Source of the DNA: Verrucomicrobiia bacterium
Lineage (GTDB): Bacteria; Verrucomicrobiota; Verrucomicrobiia; Limisphaerales; UBA8199
Length of the DNA: 64,000 bases
Assembly (NCBI GenBank): GCA_035946615.1
Contig: DASYZB010000150.1
Coordinates: 1 to 64,000 of the forward strand
Direction: 5' to 3'
This document shows, in pieces, positions 26,199-35,823 of this stretch (position 1 is its first letter; every line of letters begins with the position of its first letter). The notes under the pieces are model-generated. The model worked only from the letters and a program-made list of their open reading frames with translations. It was not told where the DNA came from and ran no database searches. The position numbers were made by a program, and so were the translations under genes.

Positions 26199-27395
26199 AT
26201 GAACTATAAGATTTCACATCGCGCTGCTGCGCTCTCACCGTCGCTGACCCTGGCCATTGATTCGAAGGCCAAGCAGATGAAGGCCGAGGGGCAGGACGTG
26301 GTTGGTTTTGGAGCCGGCGAGCCGGATTTTGACACGCCGCAGCACATCAAGGACGCGGCAGCCAAAGCCCTGGCGGCAGGTTTTACGAAATACACTCCGG
26401 CAGCGGGCATCCCCGAGCTGCGGCAGGCGATTGCCGATAAGCACAAACGCGAGAACGGGCTTACTTTCAAACCCTCTCAAATCATCGTCTCGTGCGGCGG
26501 CAAACACTCCTGTTTCAACGTGATCTTTGCCACCTGCGAGGAGGGCGATGAGGTGATCATCCCAGCGCCTTACTGGCTGAGCTATCCTGAGATGGTGAAA
26601 ATGGCTAGCGCCAAGCCGGTGATTATCGAGACGACCGATAAGACCGAGTTCAAGCTCACACCCGAAATGTTGCGCCGGGCCATTACCCCGCGCACGCGCC
26701 TGCTTGTCCTCAATTCACCCAGCAACCCCACAGGCACTGTTTATACGCCCGAAGAGATTAAAGCCCTGGGAGACGTCTGCGTGGAGAAAGGCGTTCTCAT
26801 CATGAGCGACGAGATTTACGAGCACCTGCTTTACGACGGGGCAACGCACAAAAGCGTGGCGAGTTTTTCCCCAGCTCATTTGGAGCATACGATTATTGTT
26901 CACGGTTTTGCGAAGGCTTGGAGCATGACTGGCTGGCGCCTGGGCTGGTGCGCGGCCCCTGAACCCATTGCCAAGGCCATCGATGCGGTCCAAAGCCACA
27001 GCACCAGCAACCCGACTTCTTTCGCCCAGAAGGGCGCCGTTGCCGCGCTGACCGGCCCCCAGGATCATCTGAAAGTCTGGCTGGCCGAGTTCAACCGGCG
27101 GCGCACCTTCGCCTGGCAGAAGCTCAACAGCATTCCAGGGATTTCCTGCGTCAATGCCAGAGGCGCGTTTTACCTGTTCCCCAACATCTCGAAAACGGGG
27201 TTCAAATCCACCGAGTTCTGCGCCCGTTTGCTGGAGGCCGAGAAGGTGGCGGCGGTCCCAGGAATTGCCTTTGGCGCCGATGATTATATCCGGCTTAGCT
27301 ATGCGACCAGCATGGCGAATATCGAGAAGGGCTTGGAACGAATCGAACGGTTCTGCAAGGCAAGCCAGGTAAGTGATGGAAGAAGCGGAAGTTGA
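26199..27395 (+). CDS. aspC: Aspartate/aromatic aminotransferase, class I (PLP)
   Basis: A 398-residue class I aminotransferase, transferring the amino group between aspartate (or another amino acid) and 2-oxoglutarate. It shows VGFGAGEPDFDTP near the N-terminus, YTPAAGIPELRQAI, NSPSNPTGTVY, MSDEIYEHL, and the PLP lysine K239 in GFAKAWSMTGWRLGW. Such enzymes feed aspartate-family or aromatic synthesis. The ORF extends to 26160, but ATG 26199 starts the natural protein (MNYKISHRAAALSPS). Closest in pattern to the bacterial subgroup Ib (thermophile-type AspAT); the substrate range is inferred. Confidence 0.93.
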   Translation: MNYKISHRAAALSPSLTLAIDSKAKQMKAEGQDVVGFGAGEPDFDTPQHIKDAAAKALAAGFTKYTPAAGIPELRQAIADKHKRENGLTFKPSQIIVSCGGKHSCFNVIFATCEEGDEVIIPAPYWLSYPEMVKMASAKPVIIETTDKTEFKLTPEMLRRAITPRTRLLVLNSPSNPTGTVYTPEEIKALGDVCVEKGVLIMSDEIYEHLLYDGATHKSVASFSPAHLEHTIIVHGFAKAWSMTGWRLGWCAAPEPIAKAIDAVQSHSTSNPTSFAQKGAVAALTGPQDHLKVWLAEFNRRRTFAWQKLNSIPGISCVNARGAFYLFPNISKTGFKSTEFCARLLEAEKVAAVPGIAFGADDYIRLSYATSMANIEKGLERIERFCKASQVSDGRSGS

Positions 27396-27407
27396 AATTT
27401 GGGGATT

Positions 27408-28826
27408 TTACGCCTTTGCCGGATGGATGCCAAACTGGAGGAGCTTTTCCCGCATCGTCAGCCGCGAAACACCCACCCAGCGGGCAGCTTTGGCCTGGTT
27501 ACCCTGGGCCAGCTCGATGGCCTGGCTGAACAGTTCTCTTTCGGCCACCTGTAAGAGGCGCGAGTGGATATCGGCCAGTTCGCCCCGTTCTGCCGCAGCC
27601 AGCAACTGGCCCACGTAATCGCGCAGAGTCTGGCTGGCCGCCTCGACCGGGAGGCCGTTGCGGGCCAGGGCGGCGCGGACATGTTCCATCCCAATGGTGT
27701 AGCCCTGTGCCAACAGGAGCACCTTGCGCACGACATTCTCCAATTCCCGCACGTTGCCGGGCCAGTTTTGCTCGCGCAGAAATTCAACCGCCTCGGGCTG
27801 AATCGAGGGGCTTTGTACGCCAAGCTCGGCAGCGTAACGCCACAAGAAATAATTGACCAGCTCGGGTATGTCCTCGGGCCGTTTGCGCAGGGGGGGCAAG
27901 TGAATGACGACCACGCTGAGGCGATAATACAAATCTTCGCGGAACTGGTTTTCCCGGATAGCAGACTCGAGGTCGCGATGGGTTGCGGCGATGACACGGA
28001 CATCCACCGCAATGGTTTCCTTGCCGCCAAGCCGTTGAAGAGTTTTTTCCTGGAGCACCCGGAGGAGCTTGACTTGTGTCCCGGGGGTCATGTCCCCGAT
28101 TTCATCCAAAAAAATCGTGCCGTGGTCGGCTTGCTCGAAGCGCCCAATGCGGCGGGCTTCGGCCCCGGTAAAAGCACCGCGCTCGTGTCCGAAGAGTTCG
28201 CTTTCGAGCAGGGTCTCCGGGATGGCGGCGCAATTAATGGCAATGAAAGGATTCTTGGCGCGATCGCTGTGCTGGTAAATGGCCCGGGCGATGAGCTCTT
28301 TGCCAGTGCCGGTTTCGCCTCGGACGAGGATGTTGACCGGTTTGGAGGCGATTCGGCCAATTTCCTTGTAGATGCCCTGCATGACGCGGCTGTTGCCGAC
28401 CAGGGCCTCGCGCGCTTCTCCGGCAGCGCCCAATGCGACTGCTCCGGTCATCAACCGCCTGCTGGCAATGGCCCGCTCGACCAATGTAATCAGTTCCGGC
28501 ATCTCGAAGGGCTTGAGCAGGTACTCGTACGCGCCGCTCTTGGTTGCCTCGATAGCGGTTTCCGTTGTGCCGTGCGCCGTCATCAGGATGATGGGCAGCC
28601 GCGGTTTGGCCGAATGAAGCTCCCGAACCAGATCGAGGCCGTTCAGGCCGGGCAATTTCATGTCAGTTAATACTACTTCCACTGCATCATCGCTCTGTGC
28701 GCGCTTCAGCCCGGAATCACCCCTTGTTTCTACCAGAACGAGGTGACCCTCGTCTGCCAGAACACGGCGCAACGTCATGACAATCCCGGGATCATCCTCG
28801 ATCAGCAATACCTTCGTCCCACTCAT
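27408..28826 (-). CDS. Sigma-54-dependent response regulator, NtrC family
   Basis: A 472-residue regulator with three domains. The receiver (1-120) has D11-D12, phospho-acceptor D55 in VVLTDMKLPG and K105. The AAA+ sigma-54 activator (142-375) has Walker A GETGTGKE at 170-177, the GAFTGA sigma-54 contact loop at 217-222 and the LDEIGDM Walker B. A Fis-type helix-turn-helix lies at the C-terminus (AARWVGVSRLTMREKL). It would activate sigma-54 promoters after phosphorylation. No kinase partner is beside it. The frame runs upstream to 28868, but ATG 28826 starts the receiver domain in the usual way. It converges on the aminotransferase with 12 bases between stops. Confidence 0.95.
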   Translation of the reverse strand: MSGTKVLLIEDDPGIVMTLRRVLADEGHLVLVETRGDSGLKRAQSDDAVEVVLTDMKLPGLNGLDLVRELHSAKPRLPIILMTAHGTTETAIEATKSGAYEYLLKPFEMPELITLVERAIASRRLMTGAVALGAAGEAREALVGNSRVMQGIYKEIGRIASKPVNILVRGETGTGKELIARAIYQHSDRAKNPFIAINCAAIPETLLESELFGHERGAFTGAEARRIGRFEQADHGTIFLDEIGDMTPGTQVKLLRVLQEKTLQRLGGKETIAVDVRVIAATHRDLESAIRENQFREDLYYRLSVVVIHLPPLRKRPEDIPELVNYFLWRYAAELGVQSPSIQPEAVEFLREQNWPGNVRELENVVRKVLLLAQGYTIGMEHVRAALARNGLPVEAASQTLRDYVGQLLAAAERGELADIHSRLLQVAERELFSQAIELAQGNQAKAARWVGVSRLTMREKLLQFGIHPAKA

Positions 28827-28952
28827 CGTTTCTAATCTTTCCCGCTGTTTACACCAAATAGCCTCCAAGATGAATACTAATCTACAACCGGTCCCTCCGC
28901 GCCTGGCATCGCCTGGAAGGCGGCACTTTGTCTTTTTCCGCGCTCGTGCCGC

Positions 28953-29069
28953 TTTACCTGAGGAGTCCGTAACATGAACTACATCTCGAATTTGCCGATG
29001 CTTCTCCCTCTCCCCTTCCGAAGGGGCGAGGGCCGGGGAGAGGGGTCCCTCTGTGTGTAGTCCATCCCA
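28953..29069. repeat. Dispersed repeat family C, copy 1
   Basis: A segment with TTTACCTGAGGAGTCCGTAA, then ATGAACTACATCTC, then CTTCTCCCTCTCCCCTTCC, then complementary GGGGAGAGGGG. It recurs at 54351-54503 with the same order. Both include a small pseudo-ORF opening (MNYISN). It occupies the spacer 28827-29258, which otherwise shows nothing recognisable. Confidence 0.7.
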
Positions 29070-29258
29070 CCGTCGCCCCAGTAAGGCCCGCCGCCGCGAA
29101 CCACTTCCGCTTTAGAGCCTGAGCTGCCTCAAATCGTTGGCTGAGCGAATTTTAATTAAAATTGACCTTGCATTGCCAGGCGGGTCTTGGTTTTCTCTCC
29201 ATGCGGTTTTTTGTGGCCGCTTGAAAGAATTGAAAGTTGTAAAATTAAGTTGTTCTCC

Positions 29259-29570
29259 ATGCATAACGCCAGTCCTCTGTTTGCTCCCGATCGTTACTCC
29301 GCCAAACGAATGGCGAAGCCCGTTCACTTTGTCTGTCTTGCCCCCTCAGCCCGCGAGGTCTTTTTAACCGGAGACTTCAACGGTTGGAACCCCGGGGCGC
29401 ATCCGATGAAACGCCAGCCGGATGGGGCCTGGCTGGTGGAGGTGCCGCTGCACCACGGGCATCACCAGTACATTTTCGTGGTCGATGGCAGGCCGGTGCT
29501 TGATCCCAAAGCCAACGGCATTGCCCGCGACCGGAAGGGTGAGAGGGTCTCGCTTCTGGCAGTCAGTTGA
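29259..29570 (+). CDS. CBM48 (isoamylase/AMPK-like) glycogen-binding domain protein
   Basis: A 103-residue stand-alone CBM48 domain. The pattern PVHFVCLAPSAREVFLTGDFNGWNP, followed by MKRQPDGAWLVEVPLHHGHHQYIFVVDG, is the immunoglobulin-like glycogen-binding module of AMPK beta subunits and N-terminal regions of branching enzymes. The conserved Trp and the KxDG-like turns for starch binding are present. There is no catalytic domain, so it would bind carbohydrate or act as a regulatory partner. It sits directly before the convergent malate dehydrogenase gene. Confidence 0.85.
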   Translation: MHNASPLFAPDRYSAKRMAKPVHFVCLAPSAREVFLTGDFNGWNPGAHPMKRQPDGAWLVEVPLHHGHHQYIFVVDGRPVLDPKANGIARDRKGERVSLLAVS

Positions 29571-29578
29571 GCCCGGGG

Positions 29579-30568
29579 CTACTTTGGGAGCAGGTCTGAC
29601 ACAAGGCTCTTTTCCTCTTTGAGTTCATTGACCGTAGCGTCAATCCTGGCCCGGCTGAATTCGTTGAGCTCGAGGCCTTGAACTACCGCGACTTTTGCGC
29701 CGTTGCTGCGAGTGGGGAATGAGGCGATCAGCCCCTTCTCGACGCCGTAGCTGCCATCCGAGCAGAGAGAGACACTATTCCAATCGCCCGCGGGGCTGGG
29801 TTGAATGATCGAGCGGACGCTCTCGACGATGGCGTTGGCGGCGCTGGCGGCGCTGGAGGCCCCGCGCGCTTTGATAATAGCCGCTCCCCGCTGTTGCACG
29901 GAACTGATAAAATCGCCTTTGAGCCAGGCCTCGTCTGAAATGACATCAGTGGCCCGCCGGCCATTGATCTTTGCGTTGTAGAAATCAGGGAATTGTGTCG
30001 AGGAATGATTGCCCCAGATTGCCACGTTGCTGACGGCAGTCACGTCCAGGCCCGCTTTCCTGGCCAGTTGGGATTTAGCGCGGTTTTCATCGAGGCGTGT
30101 CATCGCGAAGAAGCGTTCGCGAGGCAAACCGGGGGCATTGTTCATGGCGATGAGGCAATTGGTGTTGCAGGGGTTGCCCACAACCAGCACACGCACGTCG
30201 CGGGCAGCGTTGTTTTGAATCGCCTGGCCCTGGCCCACAAATATCTTCCCGTTGATGCCCAGGAGGTCCTTGCGTTCCATCCCCGCTTTGCGCGGCACGC
30301 TTCCCACCAGCAGCGCCCAGTGGACGCCACCGAAGCCCTCATTGAGATTGGACGTAGCCACCACTCCTTTGAGCAGCGGAAACGCGCAGTCCTCCAACTC
30401 CATCACCACTCCCCCCAGGGCGGGCAGGGCCGGCTCGATCTCCAGCAGGTGAAGAACCACCGGCTGCCCGGGGCCGAACATCGCCCCCGAGGCGATGCGA
30501 AAGAGAAGAGAATAACCAATCTGACCGGCGGCGCCGGTGACAGCGACACGAATAGGGGCGGTGTTCAT
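29579..30568 (-). CDS. mdh: Malate dehydrogenase (NAD-dependent)
   Basis: A 329-residue enzyme of the citric-acid-cycle malate dehydrogenase type, oxidising malate to oxaloacetate. [11 protein letters not shown] is the NAD site (residues 11-21), [15 protein letters not shown] carries substrate-binding arginines, [10 protein letters not shown] follows, and the catalytic His is in [12 protein letters not shown]. The layout matches the cytosolic/chloroplast-like (MDH type 2) group. The frame is open upstream to 30670, but ATG 30568 begins the conserved N-terminus. Nearest neighbour is the convergent CBM48 gene nine bases away. Confidence 0.95.
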   Translation of the reverse strand: MNTAPIRVAVTGAAGQIGYSLLFRIASGAMFGPGQPVVLHLLEIEPALPALGGVVMELEDCAFPLLKGVVATSNLNEGFGGVHWALLVGSVPRKAGMERKDLLGINGKIFVGQGQAIQNNAARDVRVLVVGNPCNTNCLIAMNNAPGLPRERFFAMTRLDENRAKSQLARKAGLDVTAVSNVAIWGNHSSTQFPDFYNAKINGRRATDVISDEAWLKGDFISSVQQRGAAIIKARGASSAASAANAIVESVRSIIQPSPAGDWNSVSLCSDGSYGVEKGLIASFPTRSNGAKVAVVQGLELNEFSRARIDATVNELKEEKSLVSDLLPK

Positions 30569-30728
30569 AGGCTGATTGAGTGCTTCATTGGCTCGGTTGT
30601 TAAGGAATGGCGCATCGAGGGACTTACAGATAAAGAAAACTCCTCGCCCGGGCAACCCTGTATCTGTCAAAGATAACGAAGATAGGAACGCTAATTCCTA
30701 GTATTTCAAAACCCTGACACCGGCCCCT

Positions 30729-31034
30729 CTACCCTGCTCTGCACTTGGGGCAAAGAAATTGCGTTCCGTCAAAGAAGGCCTTCAAGGGGACAAGCTTCTC
30801 ATCGCACTGGTCGCAGGTTTCCAGAACATCCTCCATCTTGAGCGGCACGGCTTGGAGAATGATGCCGTGGCGTTGCCGGAGCTGGATGATTTTTTCCTCT
30901 ACCTTGTCATCGACGTAATCGAAGAGGACCGCGCCATAGACTTCATTGGACAATCCCAAACCATCCGGGGTGGTCGCCAGGTACATGCCGTTGTCGGCCT
31001 TGACGACAACTTTGATGTCCTCAGCCGGTGTCAT
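30729..31034 (-). CDS. Small conserved protein with C-terminal zinc ribbon
   Basis: A 101-residue protein. The N-terminal half forms alternating strands and helices (IKVVVKADNGMYLATTPDG). The C-terminus has two CxxC pairs, CDQC and CPKC, about 20 residues apart, a probable zinc ribbon. No known domain name can be assigned. Possible starts are ATG 31034 and 31051; 31034 is preceded by AGG about nine bases upstream. It stands alone between mdh and the hydrolase gene. Function unknown. Confidence 0.65.
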   Translation of the reverse strand: MTPAEDIKVVVKADNGMYLATTPDGLGLSNEVYGAVLFDYVDDKVEEKIIQLRQRHGIILQAVPLKMEDVLETCDQCDEKLVPLKAFFDGTQFLCPKCRAG

Positions 31035-31190
31035 GACAACCAGCCTAGCATGATTCAAAACCACACGTCAAATGATGTTTCAAATGAGATGCAGCCCAGG
31101 AAGCCCCAAGGCCAGCCGGACAAAGATTGCCTGCCTGCCGCCTTTGTTTCATCCCGGAAGTTGCTCAACAAGAGACCCCTTACATCCTCG

Positions 31191-31229
31191 CCTGCAAAGG
31201 TTTAGAACCGGCCTTGTCATTGGCCAAGG
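31191..31229. repeat. 39-base dispersed repeat, second copy
   Basis: Matches 25091-25130 at roughly 31 of 39 positions, including AAAGGTTT and CCTTGTCATTGG. It lies upstream of the hydrolase gene in a spacer without genes. Confidence 0.6.
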
Positions 31230-31323
31230 ACTCCGGAGGCTCCATACCAATGGGGCAAAAGCCGTCAACTGGCGCGCGCGCCCGGAGTGTGGCAGGCTCT
31301 TCGGAATTACTGAAGCATCCGTA

Positions 31324-32115
31324 ATGTTGCGCTGGTTCGAACATCGCCAGGTCTATCAGCCCAGTCGCTTCTCCTTTGCGACCGGCTCCGAGTTGGGCCG
31401 CCCTTTCGAAAACGTCTTCTTCCACACGCGCGATAACGTCCGTTTGCACGGCTGGTTTTTTCCAGCCAATGCCAATTCACCCCGGGCAGCTTTGGCCCTC
31501 CTGTTCTGTCACGGCAATGGCGGCAATATTTGCCATCGCCTCCAAACCGCCCAGGCCCTCCTGGCCACCGGCCTCAACGTCTTCCTCTTCGATTACCGCG
31601 GCTACGGCCAAAGCCAGGGCCGGCCCAGCGAGGAAGGCACCTACGTCGATGGCATGGCCGCTTACGAGTGGCTGCGCCAAAAGGGCTTCGCCGGCTGCTC
31701 CATCCTTCTTTATGGTGAGTCCCTTGGCGGCGGCGTGGCCGCCGAGTTGGGACTGCGCCTCGAAACCGCCGGGCTTATCCTCCAAAGCACCTTCACCAGT
31801 CTGCCTGCCCTCGGCGCCGAGCTGTTCCCGTGGCTCCCTGTCCAACGCCTCGCGCGAATCCGTTATGACACGCTCCGGAAACTGCCCCAGTTCAAAAGGC
31901 CGGTCCTCATCCTGCACAGCCCTCAGGACGAGTTGGTCGCCTTCCATCATGCCCAACAAAACTTCGCCGCTGGTCTCCAACCCAAACTCCTTTGGGAAAT
32001 CAAGGGCAGGCACAATGATCCCCTCGCCGACACCAACCTCTTCATCACCGGCATCGAACAGTTCCTCCGCTTAATCGAGCCCCCCAAAACCAACGTCAAT
32101 CCCCACCGTGTGTAG
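31324..32115 (+). CDS. Alpha/beta hydrolase
   Basis: A 263-residue serine hydrolase. Nucleophile S133 sits in GESLGG, the acid is D202 in HSPQDELV and the base is H230 in KGRHNDPL. The oxyanion region HGNGGN and the DYRGYGQS motif place it with the membrane-associated BEM46/YqiA-like group (dienelactone-hydrolase relatives). The substrate is unknown. The frame is open from 31072, but the upstream part lacks conserved features; ATG 31324 begins the true domain. Coding-strand composition becomes C-rich from here to about 40 kb. Confidence 0.85.
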   Translation: MLRWFEHRQVYQPSRFSFATGSELGRPFENVFFHTRDNVRLHGWFFPANANSPRAALALLFCHGNGGNICHRLQTAQALLATGLNVFLFDYRGYGQSQGRPSEEGTYVDGMAAYEWLRQKGFAGCSILLYGESLGGGVAAELGLRLETAGLILQSTFTSLPALGAELFPWLPVQRLARIRYDTLRKLPQFKRPVLILHSPQDELVAFHHAQQNFAAGLQPKLLWEIKGRHNDPLADTNLFITGIEQFLRLIEPPKTNVNPHRV

Positions 32116-33211
32116 GAGTCTGACCTGCCTCCAACAATTCAGGTTTCCGCGCAAAGAACGCCAGCAACTTGCGAAAGGCGACACAACCAGGCAGGGTTTT
32201 TCAAGTCGCGAACGCAATCATAAGTGGAATGGTCATGTTTAGTCGTCACCGGGATTTTTTTACCTTGACCTGGCATGACTAGTCTTGACGGTGAGGCTGG
32301 GTTTGGCGCGACACGGGGGGGCGGAACCACAACAATTCGCCTCCCCCCCCCGCCAGCGAGCGGCGTCGCGCTGGAGCGGCAGGATTAGGACGTTCTGCAA
32401 TCGGGCGGTTCGATGGAAGGAAGTTGGAAGCAAGGGGGTTCATTTTTATACGCGAATTGGTGTCTATTGGTGTCTGTTGGTTACTTTTGGTGACTGGGGC
32501 TGGGAGTGATGGGAGTGATGGGAGGAATGGGAGGAATGGGATGGGACGATGGGATTCATTTTACCGTTTCTTTGCCGAGTTGACCGGATTTTCGGAGGGA
32601 TGGGGAGCACTTTTATCCGCGAATTGGCTTCATCTGGTTGAATTTGATTTGATTTACCTTTATTCGGCCTTAATGCGGTTTCAGCGCCATTCGAGCAGAG
32701 GGCGCCAAGGCCGAGAGAGAACGATCTCTCCCTATGTATAGGGCCACAAAACCTGTTCCAGAGGAAACGAGCGCCAAATTTCCGACTATTTCGCATTTTC
32801 GACATTCAGTTGTGGCGGCTGTGATCCCACAATCGCTCTATATAGTACGGACCATCAGAAACGCGATTTTCCCGTTTGGCGGCGAAATTTTGTCGAAATT
32901 ATTTCAATAAATTGTCAAAATCGGCATAAGAATTGCTAAACACGCAACCTGATGGGCGCATCAACCTTGCCATTATTACATCCGACGGGGAGACGGGCTC
33001 GGCGGCCACTTCCTCTCCACAAGGGGGAGTCCGCGCTCAAATCTCCAGAAAACTGTTCGTGAGGAAATTCATGACGACGCCTTTTTGAGGAGCGATGGAT
33101 GCGCTGCCGAACAAACCGAATGCAACGAAGCCCGCGATTGTGACACGCTTGCATGTCAATAGCCATGAGCGCGGGCTCGCTGGTTCGGACCGTTAAACGC
33201 AGCCGCACTGT
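32116..33211. other. Gene-free spacer with G-rich tandem repeats
   Basis: About 1.1 kb without a convincing gene. A 9-base tandem pattern (GGGAGTGAT, then GGGAGGAAT, twice each) runs over about 32502-32545. Runs of G (32317-32323) and C (32344-32353) are present. TTTTTATACGCGAATTGG near 32443 and TTTTATCCGCGAATTGG near 32611 are alike. It looks like eroded, repeat-rich DNA. Confidence 0.6.
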
Positions 33212-33742
33212 ATGAGGCTTAAGCATCTCAGCGTAATTGTGGTTGCCGGCATCCTTCTTGCCTGCACCGGCACGCCCAAGGAGACGACGCGTCCAGCCGA
33301 GGCCCAGCCGCACTCGTTCGGCATTTACCTGGTCGCCTTCACGGCGGACAAGCCATGGGGTCCGGCGACGCTTGGAGAGTTGGCTACACTCCCGCTGGCC
33401 AAGGAACCGGTTCTTTCTGCCGCCGACATCCTCAGCTACGGTTTTGCGCGCCACAGAATGTTCGTGAAACGAGAGGCGCTGCCGCATTTGCCACAACCCT
33501 CGGTTTGGGGGGCGCCTTTCGTCGTCATGGCGGACGGACAGCGAGTTTATTTGGGGGCTTTTGGCACGATGCTCTCGTCGTCCTCAACGGCCGTCCCGAC
33601 CATCCTGGTTGATTTTCGAGAGTTCACAAACTCGCTGACCATAGACAGAGCGTATCCGGCCCCTGGCTTTGCGGCCGGTCCTGACCCCCGCTCGGACCAT
33701 CGCATCCGCATGGCGCTGGCGGGGTTGAAGAAACTCAAATGA
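33212..33742 (+). CDS. Putative lipoprotein of unknown function
   Basis: A 176-residue protein. It has a lipoprotein signal with lipobox LLAC (Cys18), then a polar linker and a mixed alpha/beta domain (FGIYLVAFTADKPW, VWGAPFVVMADGQRVYLGAFGT). I do not recognise the family; part of the sequence resembles domains that report an observed value against an expectation, but I can support no function. It opens a small plus-strand group with a truncated sugar transferase and a pilin fragment, all in a region that appears partly decayed. Confidence 0.6.
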   Translation: MRLKHLSVIVVAGILLACTGTPKETTRPAEAQPHSFGIYLVAFTADKPWGPATLGELATLPLAKEPVLSAADILSYGFARHRMFVKREALPHLPQPSVWGAPFVVMADGQRVYLGAFGTMLSSSSTAVPTILVDFREFTNSLTIDRAYPAPGFAAGPDPRSDHRIRMALAGLKKLK

Positions 33743-33845
33743 TAATTTCCCATACACGCGCGCTCAACAAGCGGTCTGGAGCGGACGCGGGATGGCGCGT
33801 GCCGTCTGCCATCGGAAGCCGTAGACCCCGCGCCGCTTAGGCCGG

Positions 33846-34202
33846 GTGTTCGCCGAAGCATCACTTGTGAACTGTCAGTTGCCCAACTGGTGTGTCGGAT
33901 TAGTGGAGCGCACGCTCGCGTGTGTGCTTTTCGTCATGTTGCTGCCTGCCTTGATCCTCATTGGCTTCGTGCTTCGCTCAAACACCGACGGACCTGTTCT
34001 CATCACCGATCAGTTGCTGTGGACCGATGGCACCAAGCTCCACCTCCATCGCTTTCGCACAACGGGTCGAGGAACTCATGCGTTTCGATTCATTGGCCGA
34101 TTTCTTCGTTTGTTCGGTATTGATGACATCCCTGCCGTGTGGGATGTTGCCCGTGGTCAAATCGGGTTCAGGAACCTGGCTCAACTGAATAGAAGATCAT
34201 GA
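33846..34202 (+). pseudogene. Truncated bacterial sugar-transferase-like gene (WcaJ family)
   Basis: A 118-residue frame starting with GTG. The start of a bacterial sugar transferase is recognisable: a membrane segment (CVLFVMLLPALILIGFVLR), the SNTDGPVLITDQ region, HRFRTT, then FRFIGRFLRLFGIDDIPAVWDVARGQIGF, corresponding to the LGRFLRxxxLDELPQLWNVLRGEMS core of undecaprenyl-phosphate sugar transferases. The family is normally 200-460 residues. The catalytic block (the GPRP region and C-terminus) is missing and several conserved positions are changed. Most likely a decayed or trimmed copy; a functional mini-protein is possible but unsupported. Confidence 0.55.
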
Positions 34203-34391
34203 GGACTCAATTGGCGAACCACTGGCTGTTGACGACTCGGGTTTACGCCTTGCTGTCATTGCTGAGCCAGTGGCCCGGAGCGCCAGAGCAGGGTCGTTCG
34301 ACAAGTCCTGACCGCGCCGAAGCAGGTTTGGTATGACCCCAGCCCGGACGCTGGGCGGAAACAAAGCGGCCTTAGCCGGGTTCTCAGCAAC

Positions 34392-34691
34392 ATGAGCCGA
34401 GCACGTCCACTAAAGCCGTGTAGTTACGCCTTCTCTCTGGTTGAGTTGCTGGTCGTAATCGGCATCGTCGCACTGCTCGCCGCGCTCATGGCGCCGGTTC
34501 TTTTGAGAGCTAAAGCAAGAGCGCATCAGATTCAATGCGTCAGCAACGAACATCAACAGGGGATCGCTTTGCAGGCCTTTGTGGCGGACAGCCATAAATC
34601 GCCTAAGGTGTACCTTCTTTTTGAAGACACGACTGAGGCCGCCTTGGTGCGGTGGAATCGTGATCACCAACCCCATCGTGACAGCTTATGA
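34392..34691 (+). pseudogene. Degenerate prepilin-type protein fragment
   Basis: A 99-residue frame starting ATG 34392. It has the prepilin signature AFSLVELLVVIGIVALLAAL followed by LRAKARAHQIQCVSNEHQQGIALQAFVADS, the start of a pilin-like protein of the same family as the gene at 25243-26133. After about 65 residues the similarity stops and the frame ends in unrelated residues, without the H-x9-DG tail. It is probably truncated by a frameshift or deletion. Confidence 0.55.
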
Positions 34692-35073
34692 AAATGGCGA
34701 CATCCCGGGCCTTTCAATGCGCAAGAATCTGGTGAGGTTGGCTTTTCCCGCGGCGTTGCCCCCGGCTGGTATGCAGCGCGCTTGCAGCGCGCGCCGGTAT
34801 CTGCGGTCTCATCACTCCGTCACTCCATTCCCCCATTCCCACACAAAACAGGACCTCTCTCAAACATCGAGCCCCCTCGAAGGCGAAAAAGCTTTTTCCA
34901 AGTCTCGTTTTGCGCTTCAATAGCGGCGGGTATGAGCCAGAGGTATCCTGCAATGAGCTCCCCGCCAGGGACAGTCTGATACAGGAGGATGGAGCGCGGC
35001 GGCCAAATGCGGCCCGCCAGGCAGGCGCCAGCTCGGGCTCGGCTCCAAGTTTTTGTGAACCAATCGATTCGTT
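34692..35073. other. Spacer with a short palindrome
   Basis: No gene is seen. GCGCGC-TTGCA-GCGCGC at 34776-34792 is a perfect palindrome in a REP-like style. The following 250 bases hold nothing else I can identify before yebC. Confidence 0.5.
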
Positions 35074-35823
35074 ATGGCCGGACATAGCAAATGGGCTAAG
35101 GTAAAACATTTCAAAGGCGCTATCGACGCAAAGCGCGGAAAGATTTTTTCGAAGCTCGGCAAGGAGATTAGCATTGCCGCCAAGCTGGGCGGGGCTGACC
35201 CCGCCATGAACCCGCGCCTGCGCATGGTCTTGCTTAAATGCCGGGCGGCCAACATGCCCAATGATAACATCGAGCGGGCCATCAAGAAGGGCACCGGCGG
35301 CGGGCAGGCCGTCAATTTCGAGGACCTGGCTTATGAGATTTACGGGCCGCACGGTGTCGCCGTGCTGGTCGAAGTCACCACCGACAATCGGAACCGCACG
35401 GCCTCTGAAATCCGCAGCATCGTCACAAAAAATGGAGGGTCAATCGCCACCCAAGGCTCCGTCAGCCGCCTGTTTCAGCGCAAAGGCCAAATCATTGTGC
35501 CCCGCGAGGCCTCCGGCGAGGATCAGTTGATGGAAATTGCCTTGGAAGCCGGCGCTGAGGACTTTAAAGCCGAGCCCGAAGGCTACGAGATTCTCACCGC
35601 CCCACCCCATTTTGAAGCCGTTCATAAACAAATCGAGGCCAAAGGCATCAAGCCCGCTGTGGCCGAGATTACCGAGTTGGCCACTATCAGCGTCCCGTTG
35701 GAAGATGATTCAGCAGCGGCGGCCGTCAACAGGCTGCTGGACGCTCTCGAAGACCACGACGACGTCAAAGAGGTCTATTCCAACGCCCTCTTCCCCGAGG
35801 ACCGCCCCAAGGTCCAGAGTTGA
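35074..35823 (+). CDS. yebC: YebC/PmpR family DNA-binding regulator
   Basis: A 249-residue full-length YebC protein. It begins MAGHSKWAKVKHFKG, then KRGKIFSKLGKEI, NPRLRMVLLKCRAANMPNDNIERAIKKG, and YEIYGPHGVAVLVEVTTDNRNRTASEIRSI, all family hallmarks. YebC proteins bind DNA or act in translation quality control at proline-rich stretches; which applies here is unknown. Its TGA overlaps the next ATG by one base (TGATG), so it is co-translated with the RND transporter. Confidence 0.96.
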   Translation: MAGHSKWAKVKHFKGAIDAKRGKIFSKLGKEISIAAKLGGADPAMNPRLRMVLLKCRAANMPNDNIERAIKKGTGGGQAVNFEDLAYEIYGPHGVAVLVEVTTDNRNRTASEIRSIVTKNGGSIATQGSVSRLFQRKGQIIVPREASGEDQLMEIALEAGAEDFKAEPEGYEILTAPPHFEAVHKQIEAKGIKPAVAEITELATISVPLEDDSAAAAVNRLLDALEDHDDVKEVYSNALFPEDRPKVQS

